From positions 1-6,588 of the forward strand of contig DVNF01000035.1 in NCBI GenBank assembly GCA_018714575.1: DNA of 6,588 bases. The letters are read 5' to 3'. The notes beneath the pieces were generated by a model. The model saw only the letters and a list, made by a program, of their open reading frames with translations, made no database searches and was not told the DNA's origin. Made by a program: the position numbers and the translations under genes. Within the stretch, counting starts at the first letter, position 1; every line of letters begins with the position of its first letter. Below are positions 1 through 5,979 of the stretch, piece by piece. Source of the stretch: Candidatus Stercoripulliclostridium merdigallinarum (GTDB taxonomy: Bacteria > Bacillota > Clostridia > Christensenellales > DTU072).

Positions 1-146
1 CACCTGCCGTTTCCCGTTGCCAAGATCTTTTGCCCGACGCGTTCTTTATATTCTATTATCAGCGTTTTGGCGCCGCCCCTTGCCGCAACGATTGCCGCGA
101 CCAGTCCCGACATGCCTCCGCCGATTATTATTATATCGGCATTCAT
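1..146 (-). CDS. HI0933-like FAD-dependent flavoprotein, N-terminal fragment (cut by window edge)
   Basis: Only the first 48 complete codons are present; the gene runs off the left edge. The start has a beta strand of isoleucines followed by GGGMSG (residues 9-14), the dinucleotide-binding Rossmann turn. An acidic E32 lies at the end of the second strand, where the family holds the FAD ribose. The visible part ends in KILATGNGR (residues 40-48), and the two leftover bases TG fit the Cys of the GNGRC motif typical of the HI0933/YhiN/BaiN flavoprotein family. The family contains soluble NAD(P)H/FAD oxidoreductases, some acting on bile acids, but most have no known substrate, so none is assigned here. 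Its ATG overlaps the stop of the upstream phosphoesterase as ATGA, and only a weak GAAAGA precedes it, so translational coupling is likely. It is probably the fifth gene of the operon that begins with the LOR gene. The family call is fairly secure; the exact function is not. Confidence 0.85.
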   Translation of the reverse strand, partial: MNADIIIIGGGMSGLVAAIVAARGGAKTLIIEYKERVGQKILATGNGR

Positions 147-1075
147 AAGTCTTTCGATAAGTCTTTCAAAAATAACTGTTTGACGTCGAAACCGTTTTCG
201 GTTACGTCCAAAACCGTAGCCCCGGAAAAATCCGTAAAGCCTCTTTTCTTGAATCCGTAAGACGCAAGTTTAGATGAAAAACTGCGTTGTACCTGAACCA
301 AGCGCACGCCTTTGTAATCTACGGCAAAATCGTTCAAATGATCGTGCCCCGCGAATACGGCTTTTAAGTTTCCTTCCTTTGCCGCGGCGTCGAAAAAGCC
401 CGTGTTTACCGCCGGAGAACAGACTATGTCGCCGAAACGGTTCAGCTTTCCCTCCGGCGTTATATTTTCCCGAACTGCGCCGTATATGACTTTGCAATTC
501 GCAAGCGCCAGATAATATCCGTTTTCAAATTCGTTCAAAGGAATATGGATAAACAGAAAAACCGCCCTTTTGCCGTGAGCCTCATTTAAATAAAACGCAA
601 TTTGTTCTTTCGTCAGCGCGGCGTATTTAGACGAAAATCCCGACCTTATCCTTTCCGACAAAGTAGCTTTTCCGCCCGAATCCAAAAACGCCAGCGCGGT
701 CCCCGCAACGGGAGTATCGTAAAAGAAATTCCCGTAGCGTTTGCCTATCGGATTTAATTCGAAAACCGTACCCGGAAGATTTGCTATATGCTCCGCTATC
801 GACCGCCTGTCGGCGGAGTTGTATTCCCCGTCGTGGTTTCCCAATATCGCCGTCCACTTTATTCCTTTTTCGATAAAGTATGCGTCTAGTCTGTCGTAAA
901 AAGCCAGATCCTCGCCGTTGAAACCGAAAAAGTTGTCGCCGTTGAACACTACAAAGTCGGGACGAGAAGCGCCGACCAGTTTGTCGACGCTTTCAAAACC
1001 GTCCTCGTAATCGCCGGGCATCAGGTGCATGTCCGTCATGACGGTGACTCTGTAGACGTTTTCTGCCTTTTCCAT
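143..1075 (-). CDS. Calcineurin-like metallophosphoesterase, Dcr2/PAP-like group, cytosolic
   Basis: This 310-residue protein carries all five metal-binding blocks of calcineurin-like phosphoesterases in order: D15-x-H17 (TDMHL), GDN at 46-48, GNHD at 79-82, H177 in FIHIPL, and GHDH at 243-246. It should therefore bind two metal ions and hydrolyse a phosphomonoester or phosphodiester. The wording of the blocks (WTAILGNHDGEY, HIPLNEF, the N-x-GFF region before AVFAGHDHLND) resembles the Dcr2/PAP28-29 group, from established family knowledge. There is no signal peptide or membrane segment, so it should be cytosolic, unlike many secreted purple acid phosphatases. The ATG lies two bases after the pgk stop, with only a weak AAGG upstream, which points to coupled translation. 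The C-terminus KDLSKDL is encoded by a 12-bp tandem duplication that runs into the next gene's start. The substrate is unknown; a sugar-phosphate or nucleotide role is only suggested by the glycolytic neighbours. Confidence 0.9.
   Translation of the reverse strand: MEKAENVYRVTVMTDMHLMPGDYEDGFESVDKLVGASRPDFVVFNGDNFFGFNGEDLAFYDRLDAYFIEKGIKWTAILGNHDGEYNSADRRSIAEHIANLPGTVFELNPIGKRYGNFFYDTPVAGTALAFLDSGGKATLSERIRSGFSSKYAALTKEQIAFYLNEAHGKRAVFLFIHIPLNEFENGYYLALANCKVIYGAVRENITPEGKLNRFGDIVCSPAVNTGFFDAAAKEGNLKAVFAGHDHLNDFAVDYKGVRLVQVQRSFSSKLASYGFKKRGFTDFSGATVLDVTENGFDVKQLFLKDLSKDL
145..167. repeat. 11-bp direct repeat, period 12, at a stop/start overlap
   Basis: ATAAGTCTTTC occurs at 145-155 and again at 157-167, separated by one base. 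On the minus strand the two copies encode the repeated KDL-S-KDL end of the metallophosphoesterase. The downstream copy ends in the ATGA that joins its stop to the flavoprotein start. The upstream copy also supplies the only purine-rich stretch (GAAAGA) before that start. This looks like slippage duplication. Confidence 0.8.
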
Positions 1076-1077
1076 AA

Positions 1078-2316
1078 CTATTTAGCCTTACTCATCGCGC
1101 GGATCAGCGGCAGAGTTTTGCCCGACAGGAACCTGACCATCGCGCCGCCGGCGGTGCAAACGTAATCTATATCGGCTACGTTAACGAACTTCGACGCAGC
1201 GGTCACGGTGTCGCCGCCGCCTATGACCGAATAGCCTTTTGCCGCGGCTACAGCTTTCCATACTCGCCGCGTACCCTCCGCAAAGATCGGGTTTTCGTAT
1301 ACCCCCGCAGGTCCGTTAACGAAAATCGTGCCTGCCTCCGCGATAGCGCTTTCAAATGCCGCGATGCTGTTTTCGCCTATATCCAAAAACATCTTGTCGT
1401 CCAAAGGTAACTCGTCCAGATTCACTTCTTTGCGGACGCCGTTTTCCTCGACTGCGAAATCGACGGGTAAAATGAATTTGTCTTTGTAATCTCTCAGCAG
1501 CTCCTTTGCCTGGTCGACAAACACCGTCAGATCGTGATCGGACAGCCATTTTTCGTATAGTTTACCGATTTTCTTGCCTTCGGCAAGCCGCATGACGACT
1601 CCCGTCACGCCCATTGCCAGGATCTTATCGGCTACTCCGTCCTTTAATACCTTTCCCATCATTCCGAACGCGTCGGAAATTTTGGCTCCGCCCAATACGA
1701 ATACTACAGGCTTTTCCGCACAGTTCATGACCCGCCAAAGCGCTTCGTATTCCTTGAAAAACAACGGTCCCGCATAAGACGGCATCAGCTCTTCGAAAGC
1801 TACCATGCTGGGAGCGTTTCTGTGCGCCGCCGAAAATGCGTCGTTGACGTAAATATCGGCTTCGCCGCCAAGTCTTCGAACCAAATACGTGTTCAGCATC
1901 TGTTGCGGAGTCAGCTTTACGTCCTTTTCAAAAGTCGAAACTTCTTCCGTCAAATACCTAAGGTTACCCAACAATATCGCTTCGCCCTCTTTCAAATTCC
2001 TGATCGCGGCTATCGCGGCGTCACCGGCAACGTCGTCGATGTAGTCGACCTTTACGCCGGATAATTCCGATAGGATTTCGGCGTGTTCCCTCATCGGAAT
2101 CAGGTTTTGATAATCCAAAGTGTCGCCTTGATGGGCTATTATGGCTATCTTTGCCCCGCCGTCGGATAGATATTTCAAAGTCGGAACCGTCTTTTCCAGA
2201 CGGTTCCTGTTGACGATCTTGCCCGATGAATCTATCGGTGAATTTATGTCGGGTCGAAAGAGTACTGTCTTACCTTTTACGTCGACGCCGATAATGCTCT
2301 TTATACCGATTTCCAT
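1078..2316 (-). CDS. pgk: Phosphoglycerate kinase, archaeal-type
   Basis: The enzyme transfers phosphate from 1,3-bisphosphoglycerate to ADP in the cytosol, the ATP-yielding step after GAPDH. The 412-residue length fits the family. The open frame continues upstream to 2874, but homology begins at the ATG at 2316 (MEIGIKSIIGVDVKGK), so that is the start. Visible features are the substrate-loop residues D23 and N25 (in RPDINSP), R39, H62, R120 and R166; K212 in GGAKISDAF; NGP at 334-336; and GGGDT at 366-370. The phrases AHQG, LGNLRYLTEEVSTFE and NDAFSAAHR are typical of archaeal rather than ordinary bacterial PGK. Two oddities are P22 in place of the usual Val before D23, and D65 where classical PGKs have the substrate-binding Arg of HLGR. 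The start overlaps the end of the GAPDH gene by 16 bp, with a weak AGGA, so translation is probably coupled. The assignment is firm; the effect of D65 is unknown. Confidence 0.95.
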   Translation of the reverse strand: MEIGIKSIIGVDVKGKTVLFRPDINSPIDSSGKIVNRNRLEKTVPTLKYLSDGGAKIAIIAHQGDTLDYQNLIPMREHAEILSELSGVKVDYIDDVAGDAAIAAIRNLKEGEAILLGNLRYLTEEVSTFEKDVKLTPQQMLNTYLVRRLGGEADIYVNDAFSAAHRNAPSMVAFEELMPSYAGPLFFKEYEALWRVMNCAEKPVVFVLGGAKISDAFGMMGKVLKDGVADKILAMGVTGVVMRLAEGKKIGKLYEKWLSDHDLTVFVDQAKELLRDYKDKFILPVDFAVEENGVRKEVNLDELPLDDKMFLDIGENSIAAFESAIAEAGTIFVNGPAGVYENPIFAEGTRRVWKAVAAAKGYSVIGGGDTVTAASKFVNVADIDYVCTAGGAMVRFLSGKTLPLIRAMSKAK

Positions 2317-3335
2317 TTTCCTATACCCAAATATTCGTTTGTCTTTGCGGTGGCTTCCGCGGAAGTCGCCTGCATATTCATGACCGCGCGTATACCGTCC
2401 ATAGTTTCGGGTATAGTTACGGCTTCCTGCGGAATATTGATGGCGTACATGATCGAATCGCCCGTTTCGACTATCGAATCGCGCCAAAGCGCGATTTCGT
2501 ACATATCGCCCCTGGGATTGCCTAAGTCGCGCGCATAGCGGAACAACGAAGCGTTGCCCAAGAAGCCTTCGTCTATCGATACCAAACGGATACGAGGATG
2601 CTTTTCGAACGCCGCCAAAGCCATTTCCTTTGTGATCTTTTGTTTTCCCGTGGCGACGACGGTGATGATATGTCCGTGCGTTATCGGAGTATGCACCAAA
2701 ATACCCGTTGCCTCTACGTGCGGCATGATAGTCATCAGATCCACCGCCTGGTGCGAAGGCGCTTTGTCGATCTGCAACGCGTTGGTCAAGCCTCTGTGGT
2801 AGTCGCCGGGATCGGCTACGCGGCGGATGATCGTGATAGCCACCCTGTCGATACCGTATGCGCGATCCAAACAATCGACGCTGCGGATCAGCCCCGTCGT
2901 GTTACAGCTGGTCAATTTTAAATAATCTTTTCCCAGCCCCTTTTCGTAGTTTGCGTAACCGTGGAAAAACACGTCCGCGACGGAATTCTTTTCGCCGCCC
3001 TGGAATATGGCTTTTTTGCCGTGTTTTACGTAAAGTTCCTTGTTCTTTGCGCCGATACCGCCGGGAGAAGAATCCAAAACGACGTCGCATTTTTCTATCA
3101 TGTCTTCCAACGTGCCCGAAACGGGGATCCCCAATTCGTCGAATTGCGCCCTTTTATCTTCGGACGCCAGGTACAAATCGTACGGCATTCCCTTTTCGCT
3201 GAGCGCTCGGACTGCCAAAGTGGGAGCAACGTCGGCTACGCCGACCAGCTCCATATCGCCCTGACGGCTGACGCCGTCGGCAAGACGTTGTCCTATAACT
3301 CCGTAGCCGGCTACGCCGACTTTTACTTTTGCCAT
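2301..3335 (-). CDS. gap: Type II (archaeal-type) glyceraldehyde-3-phosphate dehydrogenase, phosphorylating
   Basis: This 344-residue protein matches the archaeal GAPDH family, not bacterial GapA. It begins with a Rossmann nucleotide-binding turn, GYGVIG (10-15). It continues with the family phrases SSPGGIGAKNKELY (89-102) and FQGGEK (111-116), the catalytic Cys144 in SCNTTGL (143-149), and H220/H222 in THGHI, where the family's catalytic His lies. The C-terminal phrases YARDLGNPRGDMYE and SIVETGD also fit. It oxidises glyceraldehyde-3-phosphate to 1,3-bisphosphoglycerate, feeding the adjacent PGK. D35 follows strand 2 in GVADVAP, where many archaeal enzymes have Lys or another NADP-friendly residue. 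This suggests NAD preference and a glycolytic direction, which is inference. The start is supported by AAAGGAG seven bases upstream. The stop lies inside the pgk start region. Confidence 0.95.
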   Translation of the reverse strand: MAKVKVGVAGYGVIGQRLADGVSRQGDMELVGVADVAPTLAVRALSEKGMPYDLYLASEDKRAQFDELGIPVSGTLEDMIEKCDVVLDSSPGGIGAKNKELYVKHGKKAIFQGGEKNSVADVFFHGYANYEKGLGKDYLKLTSCNTTGLIRSVDCLDRAYGIDRVAITIIRRVADPGDYHRGLTNALQIDKAPSHQAVDLMTIMPHVEATGILVHTPITHGHIITVVATGKQKITKEMALAAFEKHPRIRLVSIDEGFLGNASLFRYARDLGNPRGDMYEIALWRDSIVETGDSIMYAINIPQEAVTIPETMDGIRAVMNMQATSAEATAKTNEYLGIGKWKSV

Positions 3336-3342
3336 ATATTAG

Positions 3343-3349
3343 CTCCTTT
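3343..3349 (-). promoter_or_regulatory. Ribosome binding site of the type II GAPDH gene
   Basis: On the minus strand AAAGGAG stands seven bases before the ATG at 3335, an almost ideal Shine-Dalgarno site. Immediately 5' of it, positions 3350-3361 form a small perfect hairpin, CGGC-TATT-GCCG, in the short LOR-gap spacer. There is no U-tract after it, so it is not a terminator. It might mark a processing or stability element between the first gene and the glycolytic pair. Confidence 0.85.
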
Positions 3350-3363
3350 CGGCAATAGCCGTT

Positions 3364-3861
3364 TTAGTGTTTTTCGTTGTATTTATAATCGTATATGATC
3401 GCCAAAACCAACATTAAAGCTTCGTAACGGCATTTAATGTCGATATCGTAAGTATCCGCGACCTTGAAAAAGTGTTTTTCCAATGTAGCCACTACGGGCC
3501 CGTCCTTGGATCCTTCGTGTATCACGGCTTTGAATTTATGCCCGACGATATAGTAATCGCCGTATGCTTCGGAAGTTACTTTCAAATGGTTGAAAAAAAA
3601 TCTGATGTTGCGTTTTACCTTTGCGACGTAACCGTCGGAGGTATCTTCGCCACGGTAAATATAAACGATTTTTCTAAAAGGAGAAAACAGCTTGAATTTT
3701 GCCAAATATATTTTTCTGCCCTCCGCGTTTTCCAACCAAAACTTTTTGGGGACGCTGATCAACCTGGTATCGCAATAATACCTTGGGTTATCGTACATGT
3801 CGTTGACGGCAAATCTATCCTTTAACGCGAAATATTTTTGCCTTATCCTGTATTTAGCCAT
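3364..3861 (-). CDS. LURP-one-related (LOR/YxjI-like) family protein
   Basis: This 165-residue protein has the length and pattern of the LOR family (DUF567, Tubby-like beta-barrel fold). It opens with YRIRQKYFALKDRFAVND, followed by short alternating beta strands interrupted by turns. Family-like blocks are YYIVGHKF, VVATLEKHFFKVADTYDIDI (the DTYDIDI part at 136-142) and a final hydrophobic helix, ALMLVLAII, at about 148-156. No catalytic motif, signal peptide or certain membrane helix is visible. Members are found in plants (defence-related LURP1) and bacteria (YxjI), where their biochemical role is not established; phospholipid or membrane association has been suggested from the Tubby resemblance. 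The start is fixed by GGAGG five bases upstream. It is the first gene after a promoter and lies 28 bp before the GAPDH gene with no terminator, so it is likely the operon leader. Its function cannot be told from sequence. Confidence 0.85.
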   Translation of the reverse strand: MAKYRIRQKYFALKDRFAVNDMYDNPRYYCDTRLISVPKKFWLENAEGRKIYLAKFKLFSPFRKIVYIYRGEDTSDGYVAKVKRNIRFFFNHLKVTSEAYGDYYIVGHKFKAVIHEGSKDGPVVATLEKHFFKVADTYDIDIKCRYEALMLVLAIIYDYKYNEKH

Positions 3862-3866
3862 TTGTG

Positions 3867-3871
3867 CCTCC
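3867..3871 (-). promoter_or_regulatory. Ribosome binding site of the LOR gene
   Basis: On the minus strand GGAGG lies five bases before the ATG at 3861. It is a strong site and settles the start of the LOR gene. Confidence 0.85.
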
Positions 3872-3897
3872 GAAAAATTTAATTCTGATTAATATAA

Positions 3898-3926
3898 AGT
3901 TTAACATAGCGCGCGCGTTCAGTCAA
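3898..3926 (-). promoter_or_regulatory. Probable sigma-70-type promoter of the LOR-gap-pgk operon
   Basis: On the minus strand a -35 box TTGACT (3926-3921) is separated by 17 bases from TAAACT (3903-3898), which is preceded by TG in the extended -10 position (TGT then TAAACT). The expected transcription start near 3891 gives a leader of about 30 bases that contains the GGAGG site. The spacer holds a 9-bp alternating run of C and G (3909-3917). Upstream of the -35, positions 3927-3990 are very AT-rich and could act as an UP element. The -10 is only 4 of 6 to consensus, so strength is uncertain. Confidence 0.65.
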
Positions 3927-3992
3927 TATACCAAATACCGATATACATACAATATTTCATTATAAAAAATATACGAAAATTTTTTGCGATCA

Positions 3993-4028
3993 CAAAAAAG
4001 AAATCGGCTCCCCGTCAGGGAAACCGAT
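3993..4028 (-). terminator. Rho-independent terminator of the ABC transporter gene
   Basis: Positions 4003-4013 and 4018-4028 pair as an 11-bp stem. On the minus strand the arms are ATCGGTTTCCC and GGGGAGCCGAT, with two G-U pairs and the loop TGAC. The 3' side on the minus strand runs straight into TTCTTTTTTG (4002-3993). It lies 30 bases after the transporter stop and is followed by the LOR promoter, so it separates the two transcription units. The plus-strand flank lacks a T-run, so it works in one direction only. Confidence 0.92.
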
Positions 4029-4058
4029 ATGGAAAAAACTATTATTTTGTATCTATAG

Positions 4059-5789
4059 CTACTGATTTATGCTTTTATCGTATAAAGATTTATATAACCC
4101 GTTCGCAGCCAACAACTCGGCGTGAGAGCCGCGTTCGACTATCGTACCTTCTTGCAAAACCAAGATCTCGTCGGCGCCTACAATCGTAGACAATCTGTGA
4201 GCTATGACTATCACCGTATGGTCGCCGGCAAGCGCGTTTAAGGTTTGTTGTATCTTGCTTTCGGTCGCGGTATCCACCGACGACGTCGCCTCGTCCAATA
4301 TTATGATCGGGGATTCCCTTAGGATCGCCCTGGCTATTTGCAAGCGTTGTTTTTGACCGCCCGACAGCTTCATACCCCTTTCCCCGACGGTAGTGTTATA
4401 TCCATCGGGCATTTCCATTATGTCGTCGTGAATACGCGCTTTCGTAGCGGCTGCTACAATTTCGTTCATTGTCGCTTCCGGCTTTGCGTAGGCTATGTTT
4501 TCAGCCACGGTGCCGGTAAACAAGAACGTGTCCTGCAATACCGGGGATATATTCCTCCTCAGCGATTCCAAAGTTATTTCCTTTATATTTCTGTCGTCAA
4601 GCTTTATCACGCCTTCGGTAGGGTCGTAAAACCTGGAGATCAATTTTGTTATCGTTGTCTTACCGGCTCCGGTCGCTCCGACCAGCGCTACGGTCTTTCC
4701 GGGATTTACCGTAAAATCGATATGCTTTAAGATCTCTTTGCCGTCGCCGTAAGCGAACGAGACGTTTTCAAAAGATATTTTCCCCTGCGAATTTCCAATA
4801 TCGACGGCTCCGGGCAGGTCTGTCACCGTTATCGGCGCTTCCAATACTTCCAAGATCCTTTCGCCTGCCGCCAGCGCCTGTTCGGCGTTTTCCATCAGGC
4901 GCGCCATTCCTTCCATCGGCGTAAACAGCAGCGACAAATACAATAAGAACGCTACGACTTCGCTGACGTCGACTCCGCCGGTATACGCAAGGTAGCCGCC
5001 TACCGCGACTACCGCGACGGTACCCAGCGACGATAAAAATTCTATCAACGGGTGGAAAATACCCGACGCTTTTAACGCTTTCAATATAGCTTTTGTATGT
5101 TTATCGGTGCGCTCTTTTACGTCGGCGTGTTCGCGTTGTTGCTGTCCGAACGATTGCACCTCGCGGATACCTTGGATGTTGTCCTGCACTTCGGCGGAAA
5201 TGTTACCTATCAGCTTTTGCGCCGATTTGAAATTCGGCCGCACTTTTTTCGAATAGAACACGCAGGCGGCGGCAACCAAAGGAATTATTATCGCCGTTAC
5301 CAACGCGAGTTTCCAATTCATATATAGCAATACGCCCATGACTCCCGCAAAAGTCAGTCCGTTCGTGATGAATTCGGGAATTACGTGGGCGTATAACAGT
5401 TCCAGCTTGTCCACATCGGTTATGACGCGCGCAAGCAACTCGCCCGATTGGCGATTTTCCAAATAATCCAGGCTGGATTGTTGTATCCTGTCGTACAGTT
5501 TTATTCTGGTACCGTCCGCCAGCCGCCACGCCGCGATATGCAACATGTACGTCGAAACAAAGCGCATCAGCCATTTTAACAGATACAGTCCTGCAAGCCA
5601 CGCCGCAAGTATCAAAATGCGCCTGAGTTCCGCCGAGCCTACTCCTGCGGAGACTATCCCCGTCATTTCCGACAGCAACGACGGAGCCGTCAGCGAAGTC
5701 AGCGTCGCCAAAATCACTGCGGTTATGCCGACGATATAGTACAGCTTATATTGCATAATCTCTTTCGAGAGTTTGATAAAAACCTTCAT
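4059..5789 (-). CDS. ABC exporter half-transporter (MsbA/multidrug-like), fused membrane and ATPase domains
   Basis: The 576-residue protein has an N-terminal elbow helix and about six membrane helices (roughly 17-38, 57-80, 135-157, 158-180, 248-270 and 277-293). A complete nucleotide-binding domain follows: aromatic A-loop Y347, Walker A GATGAGKT (371-378), Q-loop Q419, signature LSGGQ (475-479), Walker B IIILDE with catalytic E500, and switch H531. All ATPase residues are intact. One polypeptide carries one membrane and one ATPase domain, so it should act as a homodimer, or with a partner encoded elsewhere, in the cytoplasmic membrane, exporting lipid, drug or peptide. The substrate cannot be inferred. 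I chose the ATG at 5789 because MKVFIKLSKEIMQYKLYY fits the family's elbow helix. A TTG at 5843 would add 18 unconvincing residues, and an ATG at 5756 has AAAGAG three bases upstream. It stands alone, ended by the terminator at 3993-4028, and is divergent from aspS. Confidence 0.93.
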   Translation of the reverse strand: MKVFIKLSKEIMQYKLYYIVGITAVILATLTSLTAPSLLSEMTGIVSAGVGSAELRRILILAAWLAGLYLLKWLMRFVSTYMLHIAAWRLADGTRIKLYDRIQQSSLDYLENRQSGELLARVITDVDKLELLYAHVIPEFITNGLTFAGVMGVLLYMNWKLALVTAIIIPLVAAACVFYSKKVRPNFKSAQKLIGNISAEVQDNIQGIREVQSFGQQQREHADVKERTDKHTKAILKALKASGIFHPLIEFLSSLGTVAVVAVGGYLAYTGGVDVSEVVAFLLYLSLLFTPMEGMARLMENAEQALAAGERILEVLEAPITVTDLPGAVDIGNSQGKISFENVSFAYGDGKEILKHIDFTVNPGKTVALVGATGAGKTTITKLISRFYDPTEGVIKLDDRNIKEITLESLRRNISPVLQDTFLFTGTVAENIAYAKPEATMNEIVAAATKARIHDDIMEMPDGYNTTVGERGMKLSGGQKQRLQIARAILRESPIIILDEATSSVDTATESKIQQTLNALAGDHTVIVIAHRLSTIVGADEILVLQEGTIVERGSHAELLAANGLYKSLYDKSINQ

Positions 5790-5795
5790 AATTAA

Positions 5796-5823
5796 ATTAT
5801 ACTTCGAAATTCGGAAAAAGCAA
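5796..5823 (-). promoter_or_regulatory. Possible promoter of the ABC transporter gene, predicting a leaderless or very short 5' end
   Basis: On the minus strand a perfect TATAAT (5801-5796) is preceded after 16 bases by a poor -35, TTGCTT (5823-5818). The -10 ends only six bases before the ATG at 5789. A start seven bases downstream would therefore fall on or next to that ATG, leaving no room for a ribosome binding site. If the real start is the ATG at 5756, the leader would be about 33 bases and would include AAAGAG. A more distant promoter around 5950-5990 is an alternative. Confidence 0.45.
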
Positions 5824-5925
5824 ACCTTGTCCGCCGTATTCAAGTTATTTTTCGTGAATTTTTACCGCCTTTGCCGAGAGGACTAAACTTATTGGCGGCA
5901 TATAGCGTTTGGCGTAGCGAGGAAA

Positions 5926-5941
5926 GCGCGAAAAGTCGCGC
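5926..5941. other. GC-rich hairpin in the divergent intergenic region
   Basis: GCGCGA (5926-5931) and TCGCGC (5936-5941) form a perfect 6-bp stem with a four-base loop. No T-run follows on either strand, so it does not look like an intrinsic terminator. If minus-strand transcription starts near 5950, this hairpin would sit near the 5' end of the transporter leader. Its role is unknown. Confidence 0.5.
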
Positions 5942-5950
5942 GGATAAAAT

Positions 5951-5967
5951 ATTATAACTATTATAAC
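5951..5967 (-). repeat. Tandem GTTATAAT repeat, possible doubled -10 element or operator
   Basis: On the minus strand GTTATAAT occurs twice (5967-5960 and 5958-5951), separated by one A. Each copy contains a perfect TATAAT, so the pair could provide minus-strand -10 boxes for a longer transporter leader. The matching -35 candidates are weak (TTAAGT at 5988-5983, 17 bases from the first copy). It also lies 13 bp upstream of the aspS -35 and could be a regulator site. Either reading is tentative. Confidence 0.4.
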
Positions 5968-5979
5968 GCGCATATATTG

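Noticed and set aside
2317..2874. Upstream extension of the pgk reading frame by 186 codons
   Set aside because: The extension lies antisense-free but out of frame inside the GAPDH gene on the same strand, is Arg/Gly/Tyr-rich without family similarity, and PGK homology begins exactly at the ATG at 2316. It is a shadow of the GAPDH coding sequence.
3350..3361. Hairpin between the LOR and GAPDH genes as a terminator
   Set aside because: The stem is only 4 bp and is followed by AAAGGAG, the GAPDH ribosome binding site, not by a U-tract.
2961..3398. Plus-strand open frame of 145 codons
   Set aside because: It is antisense to the strongly conserved GAPDH gene, lacks a ribosome binding site, and reads across the gap and into the LOR gene.
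4338..4730. Plus-strand open frame of 130 codons
   Set aside because: It is antisense to the ATPase domain of the ABC transporter, where Walker A, signature and Walker B are all intact on the minus strand.
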